Source: Cyanobium gracile PCC 6307 (GTDB lineage Bacteria > Cyanobacteriota > Cyanobacteriia > PCC-6307 > Cyanobiaceae). From it: a stretch of DNA of 64,000 nucleotides. Every line of letters starts with the position of its first letter. Within the stretch, counting starts at the first letter, position 1. The notes under the pieces are model-generated. The model saw only the letters and a program-made list of their open reading frames with translations. It made no database searches and was not told the DNA's origin. Positions 26,630-35,982 of the stretch are shown one piece after another. A program made the position numbers and the translations under genes. The stretch lies in contig NC_019675.1 of NCBI RefSeq assembly GCF_000316515.1, positions 2,691,964-2,755,963 on the forward strand, in the 5' to 3' direction.

Positions 26630-28081
26630 ATGGCGAAGGAACGCTTCTTCCTCGAGCTGGAGCCGAGCGAGGCCGTGATGAAGGGCTGGCCCCATGTGGT
26701 CATCGTGGGTGGCGGTTTTGCCGGCCTGAAGGCGGCCCACCGGTTGGCCGGCCAGCCGGTGCGGGTGACCCTGGTGGACAAACGCAACTTCAATCTTTTC
26801 CAGCCCCTGCTGTATCAGGTGGCCTCCGGTCTGGTGTCGGAGGCGGATGTGGCGACGCCCCTGCGACGGCTGCTGGCCAGGGCGGCCAATGTGCAGGTGC
26901 TGCTCGGTGAGGTGGTCGATCTCGATGCCGCCACCCGGGAGGTGGTCTTCAACGATCGCCGCCTGCGTTACGACAGCCTGATCCTGGCCACCGGCTCCGG
27001 CAGCACCTACTTCGGCCATGAGGAGTGGCGGGAACTGGCGCCGCCGATGAAGATCCTCGAGCACGCCGACGAGATCCGGCGGCGGGTGCTGACGGCCCTG
27101 GAGGAGGCCGAGCAGACCCCGGATCCGGAACGCTGCCGCTTTCTGCAGTCGGTGGTGGTGGTGGGCGGCGGCCCCTCCGGCTGCGAGCTGGCCGGATCGA
27201 TCAACGAGCTGATGCGCCATGCGGCACGGCGCGACTTCCGCCAGCTGGATCCCGGCCTCTGCCGCGTGGTGCTGGTCGACCCCGGCGACCGGGTGCTGCG
27301 GGCCATGGATCCATCGCTGTCCCAGGCGGCCGGCGACTATCTCGTCTCCCGCGGTGTGGAGCTGGTGCTGGGGGGCCGGGTGCAAAGCATCGAGGCGGGA
27401 CGCCTCACGGTGACCTTCAAGTCATCGCCGGCCGGAACCCCCAGTGAGCGGGTGCTGGAGGCGGCCACCATCTGCTGGAGCGCGGGGGTGCGGGCCTCCC
27501 ATCTCGGCAAGCTGCTGGCGGAGCGCACCGGCTGTGCGGTCGACCGCGGCGGGCGCGTGGTGGTCGAGCCCGACTTCTCGATCGCCGGCCATCCCGAGAT
27601 CCGGGTGGTGGGCGATCTCTGCTCCTACGCCCACACGGCCGACGGCCAGCCCCTGCCGGGCATGGCCGGGCCGGCGGTGCAGATGGGGGGCTGGGTCGCC
27701 CTCGACCTGCTGGCCCAGCTGGGGGGGCGGCGCCAGGCCCCCTTCCGCTGGTTCGACTTCGGCAGCATGGCGGTGATCGGCCCCCTCTGTGCCGTCGCCG
27801 ACCTGCGGGGCCTCAAGGTCACCGGCGCCCTCGGCTGGCTGCTGTGGGGCCTGGCCCATCTGGCCTTCATGCCCGCCAACGAGAACCGCCTCACGCTGCT
27901 GACCAAGTGGCTGTGGATGATCGCCACCCAGCAGCGGGCGAGCCTGCTGATCACCGGCCGGCCCGACCAGCACCTGGGTGTGGAGGTGGGGCTGGAGCGG
28001 GCCGAACGGGCCCAGGACCCCGCTCCGGCACCGGCGGTGAAACCCGCGGCGGCCTCCACGGAGCAGCCGGCGGCGGCCTGA
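26630..28081 (+). CDS. Type II NADH dehydrogenase (NDH-2) like FAD oxidoreductase
   Basis: 483 residues. The first FAD loop is HVVIVGGGFAGLKAA (glycines at 27-32). The second dinucleotide loop, for NAD(P)H, is VVVVGGGPSGCELAG (near residue 178). VVGDLCSYAHTADGQPLPGMA matches the FAD-ribityl region. The C-terminal LAHLAFMPANENR and following amphipathic helix should attach it to the membrane face. Such enzymes pass electrons from NADH to quinone without pumping protons. It faces a quinol-type oxidase operon across one promoter region, so together they could form a short NADH-quinone-oxygen chain. The first 20 residues are poorly conserved, so the start is not certain. Confidence 0.88.
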   Translation: MAKERFFLELEPSEAVMKGWPHVVIVGGGFAGLKAAHRLAGQPVRVTLVDKRNFNLFQPLLYQVASGLVSEADVATPLRRLLARAANVQVLLGEVVDLDAATREVVFNDRRLRYDSLILATGSGSTYFGHEEWRELAPPMKILEHADEIRRRVLTALEEAEQTPDPERCRFLQSVVVVGGGPSGCELAGSINELMRHAARRDFRQLDPGLCRVVLVDPGDRVLRAMDPSLSQAAGDYLVSRGVELVLGGRVQSIEAGRLTVTFKSSPAGTPSERVLEAATICWSAGVRASHLGKLLAERTGCAVDRGGRVVVEPDFSIAGHPEIRVVGDLCSYAHTADGQPLPGMAGPAVQMGGWVALDLLAQLGGRRQAPFRWFDFGSMAVIGPLCAVADLRGLKVTGALGWLLWGLAHLAFMPANENRLTLLTKWLWMIATQQRASLLITGRPDQHLGVEVGLERAERAQDPAPAPAVKPAAASTEQPAAA

Positions 28082-28107
28082 GGGGCCGGGAGGCCTGCGT
28101 CCCTGGC

Positions 28108-28914
28108 TCACAGGCCTGGGCTGCTGTGCATCAGGCCCCCATCGGCGAAGATCGTGGTGGCGGTGATGTAGCTGGCGGCGTCGCTGGCCAGGAAACCCAC
28201 CACCTTGGCGATCTCCTCCGGCTGGGCCATGCGGCCCATCGGGATGGCGGCGTTGAGCCTGGCCAGCAGCTCGGGATTGTTCATGGTGGAGTCGTTGATG
28301 GGCGTGGCCACGGCGCCGGGGCCCACATTGACGATGGTGATGCCGTGGGGCGCCAGTTCCAGGGCCGCGGTGCGGGTGAGCATGCGTACGCCTCCCTTAG
28401 CGCAGCAGTAGGGGGTGTTGTCGGGCATCGGCCAGTCCTCGTGCACCGAGGAGATGTTGATGATGCGGCCGCCGCCGCCCTGGGCGATCATCTGCTTGGC
28501 GGCGAACTGGGTGGCGAAGAAGACGCCCCGCAGGTTGACGTCCAGCACCTTGTCGAAGTTGTCCGGAGTGGTGGTGAGGATCGAGGTGCGGGTTTCAATG
28601 CCGGCGTTGTTGATCATCACATCGAGCCGACCGTATTTCTGCACGGTGGTGTCCACCAGCCGCTGCAGGTCATCGAGCTTGCCCACATCGGCCTGAACCC
28701 CGAAGCTGCAGCCGCCGTAGGCGCCGATTTCACGCTCCAGTTCCTCGGTGGCTTCGGGATGGGAGCGGTAATCGATCACCACCTTGGCACCGAGTTCGGC
28801 CAGATATTCCACGATCGATTTACCGATGCCGCTGTTGCCACCGGTGACGATGACGACCTTGCCCTGCAGCAGGGTGGACAGGGCCTTGCCGGCCAGGGGA
28901 TTGGAGCTCGTCAT
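28108..28914 (-). CDS. Short-chain dehydrogenase/reductase (glucose 1-dehydrogenase-like)
   Basis: 268 residues from the ATG at 28914; the frame stays open further but reads untypical sequence. The Rossmann loop is VIVTGGNSGIGKSI. NAG appears in MINNAGIETR, the catalytic Ser in NISSVHEDW and the Tyr/Lys pair in YCCAKGG, so the tetrad is complete. The overall form resembles glucose 1-dehydrogenases (classical SDR). An Asp (VVIDYRSHPE) follows the second strand, with an Arg after it; the cofactor choice cannot be settled. The stop is convergent with the NDH-2 gene, 26 bases away. Confidence 0.9.
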   Translation of the reverse strand: MTSSNPLAGKALSTLLQGKVVIVTGGNSGIGKSIVEYLAELGAKVVIDYRSHPEATEELEREIGAYGGCSFGVQADVGKLDDLQRLVDTTVQKYGRLDVMINNAGIETRTSILTTTPDNFDKVLDVNLRGVFFATQFAAKQMIAQGGGGRIINISSVHEDWPMPDNTPYCCAKGGVRMLTRTAALELAPHGITIVNVGPGAVATPINDSTMNNPELLARLNAAIPMGRMAQPEEIAKVVGFLASDAASYITATTIFADGGLMHSSPGL

Positions 28915-29066
28915 CGGGGGCGGCCGGAAAGGAATGGGGAGGGATGTCCACGGTTTCATCCTAGGGACGGCCACCGTCCGGGCCCACCGAATCGATGGTT
29001 TTGGATAGGCAGAATTCCACACCAGGATGCAGTGACCGTGGCGTCATGGCTGAAGGCCTTTAGGGT

Positions 29067-30017
29067 GTGTCGGAACCGAATGGAACCAGCCCGATGGACG
29101 GCGAAGCGTTGCAGGGGCCGGACAGCAACGGGAATCGCGGCGGGCCGGTGAGACCTTCGGTGGCCAGGGGGGCGGCCCTGCTGGTGGCGGCCTTCCTGGC
29201 CAATACGTTGCAGAGCGCGTTTGCGCGGGCGGTGGGCAGCGCCATGGATGCCCTGATGTTCACCTGGCTGACGTTCATTCTGGCGCTGCTGCTGCTGATT
29301 CCCTTGCTGGCGACGCGCGGGGGGCGCGATCTTCCCACGCGGGTGTTCCCGCTTCACCTGCTGCGCGGCGCCATGGGCATGGCAGGGTTTCTGCTGTTCA
29401 TGTCGGCGGCCAAGCTGGTGAATCTTGTCAACGCCAATGTGCTGCTGAACACGACCCCCATGTTCATCCCGTTGCTGGCCTGGCTGGTGCTCAGGCAGCG
29501 CATTCCCCCCAGCCTTTGGAAGGCCCTGGCGGTGGGATTTGCCGGGATGGTGATCGTCGTTCAGCCCAACGCCAGTCTCCTTGACAAGCCCGGTGATCTT
29601 CTGGGGTTGGCGGCCGGATTCGTCTGCGCCATCGAGTTTCTGGCGGTGAAGGCCCTGGGCAGGAGTGAGTCCGCCTTGACGCAGCTGGTCTATTTCCTGG
29701 CCATCGGCGGCCTGGTCTCCAGCCTCATGATGGTGGGGCAGTTCCACGCCATCACCCCGGATCAGTTCCTGTGGGTGCTGGCCTCGGCCCTCTGTCTGCT
29801 GAGCTTCCAGTTTCTGCTGATCCGCGCCTACAGCTATGCCGATCCCAGCGCGATCGGGGCCTTTCAGTATGCCTCGGTGGTCTTCGCCGGCCTGATCGGC
29901 TGGATCTGGTTCGGCCAGATCCCGAATGCCGGCGTGGTGGTGGGAACGGTGCTGATCTGCGTCGGCGGGGTGCTCAGCCTGGTGGGGCAGAACCCTGTGG
30001 CCGCCCCACAGCCGTGA
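29067..30017 (+). CDS. EamA/DMT-family transporter
   Basis: 316 residues from a GTG, or 307 from the ATG at 29094. Ten hydrophobic segments form two five-helix EamA repeats (for example LLRGAMGMAGFLLFMSAAKL in the first and YASVVFAGLIGWIWFGQIPN in the second). The family exports or exchanges small metabolites such as amino acids, sugars and nucleotides; the substrate cannot be told. Its TGA overlaps the GTG of the following VOC gene, so the two are probably coupled. The divergent neighbour is the SDR gene across 152 bases. Confidence 0.88.
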   Translation: MSEPNGTSPMDGEALQGPDSNGNRGGPVRPSVARGAALLVAAFLANTLQSAFARAVGSAMDALMFTWLTFILALLLLIPLLATRGGRDLPTRVFPLHLLRGAMGMAGFLLFMSAAKLVNLVNANVLLNTTPMFIPLLAWLVLRQRIPPSLWKALAVGFAGMVIVVQPNASLLDKPGDLLGLAAGFVCAIEFLAVKALGRSESALTQLVYFLAIGGLVSSLMMVGQFHAITPDQFLWVLASALCLLSFQFLLIRAYSYADPSAIGAFQYASVVFAGLIGWIWFGQIPNAGVVVGTVLICVGGVLSLVGQNPVAAPQP

Positions 30018-30988
30018 CCCTTCCCCACATCGACAGCCTCGGCTTCACGACAGCCGATGCCGAGGCCAGCGCCGCCTTCTTCGAGACCTGCCTGGGCTTC
30101 CGGCGTCTGGGCGAGGCCCGGGTGCTGGAGGGGGGCGCCTACGGGGCCCTGGTGGGCCTGCCGGATGCCCGCCTCCGGGTGCTGCGGCTGGCGATCGGGG
30201 CGGAGGTGCTGGAGCTCACCGAGGTGCTCACACCGGGTCCGGGCGTCCTTCCGGGGCGGCCGATCCCGGCTGCATCCCGCAGCAACGACCGCTGGTTCCA
30301 GCACGCCTGCCTGGTGGTCAACAGCATGGAGGCGGCCCTGGTGGCCCTGCAGCCGGCCTTCGCCGCCGGCCGGATCACGGCGATCTCCGCGGCGCCCCAG
30401 CGCCTGCCGGACTGGAATGCGGCTGCCGCCGGCATCGTCGCCTTCAAGTTCCGCGATCCGGACGGCCATCCCCTCGAGCTGCTGCAGTTCCCGCCGGACA
30501 AGGGGGAGGCCCGCTGGCATGGCGAGGCCCCCGGGCCGGTGCTCGGCATCGACCACAGCGCCATCGGCATCGCCGACACGGCCGCCAGCGGCCGCTTCTA
30601 TCGCGATCTGCTGGGGCTGGCCGCCGGCGGCGACGGCGTCAACAGCGGCCCGGAGCAGGATGGCCTCGATGGTCTGGCGGGCACCCGGGTGCGCATCACC
30701 GGCCACCGCTGCCCCAGCGGCGCCGGTGTCGAGTGCCTCGACTACCGCGCACCCACCGGCGGCCGGCCGATGCCCGCCGACCAGGGCTTCCAGGACCTGG
30801 CCCACTGGCAGCTGCGCCTGCGGGTGGCCGATCTGGAGGCCATCGCCGACCGGGCCGGGGCCCTGGGGGGGCGGGTGATGTCGCCGGGGATCGTCGCGCT
30901 GGGGGATCAGGCGGCATGGCTCGGGGCTAGCCAGGCCCTGCAGCTGGCGGATCCGGATGGCCATCGCCTGCAGCTGCTCCAGGACTGA
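30014..30988 (+). CDS. Two-domain VOC (glyoxalase/dioxygenase-like) protein
   Basis: 324 residues from a GTG at 30014 overlapping the stop of the transporter gene (GTGA). The first VOC module (about 5-165) opens HIDSLGFTTADAEASAAFF. The second (about 180-322) opens GIDHSAIGIADTAASGRFY. Both have DPDGHPLELLQF or DPDGHRLQLLQD near the end, the usual metal-ligand Glu or its replacement. The duplicated layout resembles extradiol dioxygenases or lactoylglutathione lyase-like enzymes. The substrate is unknown. The 3' end overlaps the convergent glgX by 62 bases. Confidence 0.85.
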   Translation: MTLPHIDSLGFTTADAEASAAFFETCLGFRRLGEARVLEGGAYGALVGLPDARLRVLRLAIGAEVLELTEVLTPGPGVLPGRPIPAASRSNDRWFQHACLVVNSMEAALVALQPAFAAGRITAISAAPQRLPDWNAAAAGIVAFKFRDPDGHPLELLQFPPDKGEARWHGEAPGPVLGIDHSAIGIADTAASGRFYRDLLGLAAGGDGVNSGPEQDGLDGLAGTRVRITGHRCPSGAGVECLDYRAPTGGRPMPADQGFQDLAHWQLRLRVADLEAIADRAGALGGRVMSPGIVALGDQAAWLGASQALQLADPDGHRLQLLQD

Positions 30989-33056
30989 GGCCCACCACCA
31001 GCACCACGATCGAGCGGGGGTCCAGGGTGCAGGTGTCCGCCTCCAGGGCCGGGGCGCTGCTCCAGGGCACGATGTCCTCCGGGCTGGGCCGGGAGGTGTC
31101 GATCCAGCGGCGCCAGCTCGGCAGGTCCCCCTCGGCGGCAGGCAGCCGGAAGAGCAGCGGCTCCCACCAGGCGTTGACCATGGCGTGCCAGCGGAACCGG
31201 TGGTCAACGCTGGTGACCGTGGCGCCGAAGGAGCGGGAGCTTTCGCTCCAGTCGGGATGGTCGGGTTCGACCCCATGCCAGCGGACGTGATGGCGCCGCA
31301 CCAGCTCGCCGAGGCTGAGGTTGCGGGCGTTGATCACCACGTCGCGGCGCTGGCGGTAGGCGAGCAGCTCCCGCACGAAGCGATGCAGGTCGGCGTTGCG
31401 CTCCAGCAGCGACCAGTCGAGCCAGCTGATGGCGTTGTCCTGGGCGTAGGCGTTGTTGTTGCCCTGCTGGCTGCGGCCGAGCTCATCGCCCATGGCCAGC
31501 ATCGGCGTGCCCACCGCCAGCAGCAGCATGGTCAGCAGGTTGCGGCTCTGGCGGGCGCGCAGGGCCAGGACCTCGGCGTCGCTGCTGGGCCCCTCGACAC
31601 CGCAGTTCCAGCTGGCGTTGTCGTCGCTGCCGTCGCGGTTGCCCTCGCCGTTGGCCTCGTTGTGCTTGCCGTTGTAGCTGACCAGATCGGCCAGGGTGAA
31701 GCCGTCGTGGCAGGTGATGAAGTTGACGCTGGCCTCCGCCTCCCGTTGCTTGTGGCCGTAGATGTCGGGGCTGCCCATCAGCCGCTGGCCGACGCTGGCC
31801 GCCAGGCCCCCATCCCCCTTGATGAAGCGGCGCACGTCGTCGCGGAAGCGGCCGTTCCACTCCTGCCAGTTGTCGCCGACGAAGCTGCCCACCTGATAGA
31901 GGCCGGCGGCATCCCAGGCCTCGGCGATCAGCTTGGTCCCGGCCAGCACCGGATCGGTGTCGATGTCCCAGAGGATCGGCGAGAGGGGCGTGGGGCGGCC
32001 CGTCTGGTCCCGGTCCAGCACGGAGGCCAGATCGAAGCGGAAGCCATCGACATGGAGGTGCTGCACCCAGTGGCGCAGGCTTTCGCGGATCAGGCGCCGC
32101 ACCACCGGGTGGTTGGCGTTGAAGGTGTTGCCGCAGCCGGTGTCGTCGATGTAGGTGCCGTCTTCGTTCAGCAGGTAGTAGTCGCCGTCCGCCAGCCCGC
32201 GGAAGCAGAAGGCGGGTCCCTCGGCGCCCCCCTCGGCCGTGTGGTTGAACACCACATCGAGGATCACCTCGATGCCCGCGCGGTGCAGCGCCTTGACCAG
32301 GTCGCGGAACTCGTCGATCACCCCCAGGGGGTCGGCGCTGCAGGCGTAGCCGGGGTGGGGGGCGAAGAAGGAGACCGGCTGGTAACCCCAGTAGTTGTGC
32401 AGGCCAGCGGGGGCCGCCTGGGGATCGAAGGCGAACACCGGCAGCAGTTCCACCGCCGTGACGCCCAGCTCCTGGAGGTAGGGGATCCGGCTGATCAGGC
32501 CTCGGTAGGTGCCCGCCTGCTCCGGCGGCAGGCCAGCGCTGGGGTGGGCGGTGAAGCCGCGCACGTGCAGCTCGTAGATCACCGTCTCGCGGGAGGGCCG
32601 GTGCAGGGGCCGATCCCCTTCCCACTCGTAGGCGAGCGGGTCGGCCACCACGCTCTTCATGGCGGTGCCCCAGTCCCCTGCGCTGATGCGGCCGGCGGCG
32701 CGGCCGTAGCCCGGCGGCATCGCCAGGGCCAGCCCGTGGGGATCGAGCAGCAGGTTGGCCGGATCGAAGCGCAGCCCCAGCTGGGGCTGCCAGGGGCCTT
32801 CGATACTCCAGCCGTAGGGCTGCCCCGGCCCGATCCCCTCCAGCCGGCAGTGCCAGTAGTCGCCGGTGCGGTGCCGGTCGGGATCGAGGCGGAGGCGCTG
32901 GCTGGGCACGGCATCGTCGACGCGTGCGAACAGGCACAGCTCCACCGCCGCCGCCCGCCGGGCATAGAGGCTGAAGTTGACACCCCCATCGCTGATCGAG
33001 GCGCCCAGGGGGGCACTGCTGCCCGGGGACGGCAGAGCCGCCGTGCTTGGGGTCAT
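30927..33056 (-). CDS. glgX: Glycogen debranching enzyme GlgX (isoamylase-type, GH13)
   Basis: 709 residues from the ATG at 33056; 29 further codons upstream are open but unlikely. An N-terminal CBM48-like domain (NFSLYARRAAAVELCLF) precedes the GH13 barrel with VILDVVFNHTAEGG, the nucleophile Asp in DGFRFDLAS, the acid Glu in LIAEAWDAAGL and the transition-state Asp in CHDGFTLADLVSYN. It hydrolyses alpha-1,6 branches in phosphorylase-trimmed glycogen. It is transcribed alone, with the DoxX gene divergent. A long open frame on the opposite strand is only a shadow of this gene. Confidence 0.95.
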   Translation of the reverse strand: MTPSTAALPSPGSSAPLGASISDGGVNFSLYARRAAAVELCLFARVDDAVPSQRLRLDPDRHRTGDYWHCRLEGIGPGQPYGWSIEGPWQPQLGLRFDPANLLLDPHGLALAMPPGYGRAAGRISAGDWGTAMKSVVADPLAYEWEGDRPLHRPSRETVIYELHVRGFTAHPSAGLPPEQAGTYRGLISRIPYLQELGVTAVELLPVFAFDPQAAPAGLHNYWGYQPVSFFAPHPGYACSADPLGVIDEFRDLVKALHRAGIEVILDVVFNHTAEGGAEGPAFCFRGLADGDYYLLNEDGTYIDDTGCGNTFNANHPVVRRLIRESLRHWVQHLHVDGFRFDLASVLDRDQTGRPTPLSPILWDIDTDPVLAGTKLIAEAWDAAGLYQVGSFVGDNWQEWNGRFRDDVRRFIKGDGGLAASVGQRLMGSPDIYGHKQREAEASVNFITCHDGFTLADLVSYNGKHNEANGEGNRDGSDDNASWNCGVEGPSSDAEVLALRARQSRNLLTMLLLAVGTPMLAMGDELGRSQQGNNNAYAQDNAISWLDWSLLERNADLHRFVRELLAYRQRRDVVINARNLSLGELVRRHHVRWHGVEPDHPDWSESSRSFGATVTSVDHRFRWHAMVNAWWEPLLFRLPAAEGDLPSWRRWIDTSRPSPEDIVPWSSAPALEADTCTLDPRSIVVLVVGLSPGAAAGDGHPDPPAAGPG

Positions 33057-33205
33057 GGCGTCAGCGGCGGTGGAGGGGATGGGGGGCCCCCGGACCGCAT
33101 GATGGCCAGGCCCCCCGGTTTCGCCCCGCCCCCACCCGGCCACGGCGCCGTCTACCGACCCTGCTTACGTTGAGCCGGCACGCCGTCCCGCCGTTCCGCC
33201 CGCCG

Positions 33206-33700
33206 ATGGACCTCGAGATCGTCACCCTGCTCGTGCCCACCGGCCCGTCCCTGGCGGCCGCTGCCGCTCTGCTGGTGCTGCGGGTGTTCGTGGGGGTGGC
33301 CTTCATCCGCCACGGCTGGCCGAAGCTGCGCAACCTCCGCACCTGGTCCACGGCGATGAAGACGCCGGAGTGGCTCTGCTTCCTCTCGGCAGCCTCGATG
33401 TGGGGCGCGGGCATCGCCCTGATCCCCGGTCTGCTCACCCCCCTGGCGGCCCTGGCGATCCTGGTGTCGATGGCCTACGCCATGGTGCTGGAGCTGGCCT
33501 CCGGATCCCCGTTCATTGCACCGGATCCCTATCAGATTCCCGAGGGCGACTACGCCGGCCCGATGGGCGTCGGGGAACCGCCCAGCTGGGAGAAGGCGGC
33601 CATGTACGTGGTGATGTGCCTGGTGTTGATCACCTCCGGCGGCGGCCTGCTGTCTCTTGACAACCTGCTGATCGCCGACCTGCTGCGCGCCCTTTTCTGA
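33206..33700 (+). CDS. DoxX-family membrane protein
   Basis: 164 residues from the ATG at 33206. Four hydrophobic segments are visible. The first includes LVLRVFVGVAFIRHGWPKL, the R-x-x-x-G-x-x-F-x-x-H-G pattern of DoxX proteins. The family is broad (thiosulfate:quinone oxidoreductase subunits, terminal-oxidase-linked proteins, redox stress proteins). A hydrophilic loop with EGDYAGPMGVGEPPSWEKAA separates helices three and four. The role here is unknown. It is divergent from glgX and convergent with the YqhA-family gene. Confidence 0.85.
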   Translation: MDLEIVTLLVPTGPSLAAAAALLVLRVFVGVAFIRHGWPKLRNLRTWSTAMKTPEWLCFLSAASMWGAGIALIPGLLTPLAALAILVSMAYAMVLELASGSPFIAPDPYQIPEGDYAGPMGVGEPPSWEKAAMYVVMCLVLITSGGGLLSLDNLLIADLLRALF

Positions 33701-33726
33701 GGGACCTCCCGGGGCCGTCGGCTTGA

Positions 33727-34251
33727 TCAGTCGCGCTCCGGCGATGCCGCGGAGCGATGCTCCTCCCGCTCGCCGCCCCAGTACTTGAAGGCCAGCAGGG
33801 CCAGGGTCACCACGGCCATGCCGGCGCCTGGGAAGAAGATGTCGGCGCCGGCGACGGAGTGGGCGGGGTCGTCGGGATCGAAGCTGTTGAGCAGCTCGAG
33901 GAAGGAGATCGCCATCGCCAGGATGATGAAGTTGGCGAACATGCCCTTCACTTCGTGGAAGTTCCGGAAGCTCAGGGTCTTCGGCAGCTTCAGCTCGCTG
34001 ATGAACAGGGAGAACATGCCGATCGCCAGGGCCAGGCAGCCCGTTCCCACCAGCAGCAGGTCGATCCCCTCGAGAATGTCCATCTCGAAGCGGTTGAGAT
34101 CCACCAGGTCGGTGATGCTCACCAGGGCCAGTCGCAGCTGCTCCAGGATCAGCCGGCTGCCGCGCACGAACAGGGCCAGGCAGCTGGCCAGCAGCGCCAG
34201 GATCGGCACCAGGGTGAGGTAGCGGGCGCGCAGGAGCAGGCGGTGCAGCAT
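33727..34251 (-). CDS. YqhA/UPF0114-family membrane protein
   Basis: 174 residues with four hydrophobic segments. The sequence between 51 and 125 matches the family: DLNRFEMDILEGIDLLLVGT, then FSLFISELKLPKTLSFRNF, then VKGMFANFIILAMAISFLEL. The function of the family is not established. It ends 24 bases before the ABC transporter start codon direction changes, and both it and the ABC gene are transcribed leftward, so they could share a transcript with the ABC gene first. Confidence 0.85.
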   Translation of the reverse strand: MLHRLLLRARYLTLVPILALLASCLALFVRGSRLILEQLRLALVSITDLVDLNRFEMDILEGIDLLLVGTGCLALAIGMFSLFISELKLPKTLSFRNFHEVKGMFANFIILAMAISFLELLNSFDPDDPAHSVAGADIFFPGAGMAVVTLALLAFKYWGGEREEHRSAASPERD

Positions 34252-34274
34252 GGCGGTGCGGCGTAAAGGGTGAT

Positions 34275-35885
34275 TCAGGGCAGGGGGGGCAGGCGCGGAC
34301 AGGCCTCCACCAGGGTGCGGGTGATCGCCGTCTGGGGGTGGGCCAGCAGCTCGGCACCGGCCCCCTGCTCGACGACGCGACCGCCGTCGAGCACGAGGAC
34401 GCGATGGCAGAAGCCGCCGGCCACCGAGAGGTCGTGGGTGATGAACAGCATGCCCAGGCCGAGCTGGCCCTGCAGGCGCCGCAGCAGGGCCAGCACGTCG
34501 GCCTGGACCTCGGCGTCGAGCATGCTGACGCTCTCGTCGCAGAGCAGCACCTGGGGGCCCAGGATCAGGGCGCGGGCGATCGCCACCCGCTGCTGCTGGC
34601 CCCCCGAGAGCTGGCGGGGCAGGCGGTCTTCGAAGGATTCGGGGGGATCGAGCCCCACCAGGGCCAGCTGCTCCCTGGCGCGGCGCCGGGCCTCCGGGCG
34701 GCGGGCCAGCCCATGGATCAGCAGGGGATCGGCCACCGCCTCGCCGATGGTCATCTGGGGGTTGAGGCAGGCCAGGGGATCCTGGAAGACCATCTGCAGG
34801 CGCCGCCGGGCCCGCCGCAGCGACCGCCCCCCCAGGCGCCGCAGGTCGACCCCCTGGAGCCGCACCGCACCGCCCCGCACCGGTGCCAGCCCCATCAGGG
34901 CCCGGCAGAGGCTGCTCTTGCCGCAGCCCGATGCCCCCACCACGCCGATGGTCTCGCCCTCGTGCAGGGTCAGGCTGATCCCATCCACTGCCTTGATCCA
35001 GCGGGGCTGCCAGGGCAGTGAGGGCAGGGGGTGCCAGCTGCGCAGCTCCTCCACCTCCAGCAGCACCGGCGCGGCGGCGGGGGCCTCGCTGTGCCCGCCC
35101 TCCCGCTCCCGGGCGGCGTCCACCAGCCGCCGGGCCAGGGGCGAGGCCGGGGCCGTGAGCAGCCGGAGGCTTGGGGCCTCCTCCACCAGCCGCCCCTGAT
35201 CGAGCACGGCGATGCGGTCGCACCAGCGGCCGGCCATGGCCAGGTCGTGGCTGATCAGCAGCAGGGCGCTGCCGGTTTCGGTGCAGAGATCGCTCAGCTG
35301 GGCCATCACCTGGCCGGCCACGGCCACATCCAGGCTGGTGGTGGGTTCGTCGGCGATCACCAGGGGCGGGTGGAGGGCCAGGGCCAGGGCGATGGCCAGG
35401 CGCTGGCGCATGCCGCCGCTGAATTCGTGGGGGAAGCTGCCGTAGCGCTCCGGGGCGATCCCCACCCGGGCCAGCAGGTCCCGGGCCCGCTCACGGCCCC
35501 CGCCGCGGTGGGCAGCCAGGGTGTCGCGCAGGTGCTCGCCGATGGTGAGCAGGGGGTTGAGCCGCGTCATCGGGTCCTGAAACACCAGGCCCACCGCCTC
35601 GCCCCGCAGCCGACGCAGGGCGGCGCGCCGCAGGCGGCGGGGGTCCTGCCCCGCCAGCAGCAGCTCGCCGTCGCAGACGCTGCCCGGGGGCAGCAGCTGC
35701 AGCACGGCCCGGGCCACGGTGCTCTTGCCGCAGCCGGAGGGACCCACCAGGGCCAGCCGTTCGCCGGCGCTGAGGGTCAGGTTGAGCCCATCGAGGGTGG
35801 GCCGTTCACTGCCGGGGTAGCGCACCTGCAGACCACCGATGCGCAGCACCGGGGCCGCTGGCAGGGACGGGGCGGGCAGGGCCAT
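34275..35885 (-). CDS. Double ABC transporter ATPase (oligopeptide/nickel type, DppD-DppF fusion)
   Basis: 536 residues from the ATG at 35885; the longer frame to 35969 is unlikely. Two complete nucleotide-binding domains are present. The first has GPSGCGKST, FSGGMRQRL and LVIADEPTTSLD. The second has GASGCGKSS, LSGGQQQRV and LLCDESVSMLD. The layout is that of fused DppD/DppF or YejF-type ATPases that energise import of peptides, nickel or related solutes. No permease or binding-protein gene is adjacent, so the partners must be elsewhere. It is divergent from the RelA/SpoT gene. Confidence 0.92.
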   Translation of the reverse strand: MALPAPSLPAAPVLRIGGLQVRYPGSERPTLDGLNLTLSAGERLALVGPSGCGKSTVARAVLQLLPPGSVCDGELLLAGQDPRRLRRAALRRLRGEAVGLVFQDPMTRLNPLLTIGEHLRDTLAAHRGGGRERARDLLARVGIAPERYGSFPHEFSGGMRQRLAIALALALHPPLVIADEPTTSLDVAVAGQVMAQLSDLCTETGSALLLISHDLAMAGRWCDRIAVLDQGRLVEEAPSLRLLTAPASPLARRLVDAAREREGGHSEAPAAAPVLLEVEELRSWHPLPSLPWQPRWIKAVDGISLTLHEGETIGVVGASGCGKSSLCRALMGLAPVRGGAVRLQGVDLRRLGGRSLRRARRRLQMVFQDPLACLNPQMTIGEAVADPLLIHGLARRPEARRRAREQLALVGLDPPESFEDRLPRQLSGGQQQRVAIARALILGPQVLLCDESVSMLDAEVQADVLALLRRLQGQLGLGMLFITHDLSVAGGFCHRVLVLDGGRVVEQGAGAELLAHPQTAITRTLVEACPRLPPLP

Positions 35886-35982
35886 GGACGACACCGGCGG
35901 CGCACAGTCTGGATGGCCGAATGGGCAAATCCCCTGGTTCGTGACGATTGCCCCATACCATGGGTGCACCCTGAAGGGTGTG

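Noticed and set aside
28091..28116. AGGCCTG/CAGGCCT inverted repeat between the NDH-2 and SDR genes
   Set aside because: It sits between convergent genes, so a two-way terminator was considered, but the loop is 13 bases, there is no T-run on either side, and such GC-rich pairs arise often here.
30957..33173. A 738-codon plus-strand frame opposite glgX
   Set aside because: It follows the antisense of glgX and only reflects GlgX codon bias; the glgX side has all the catalytic motifs.
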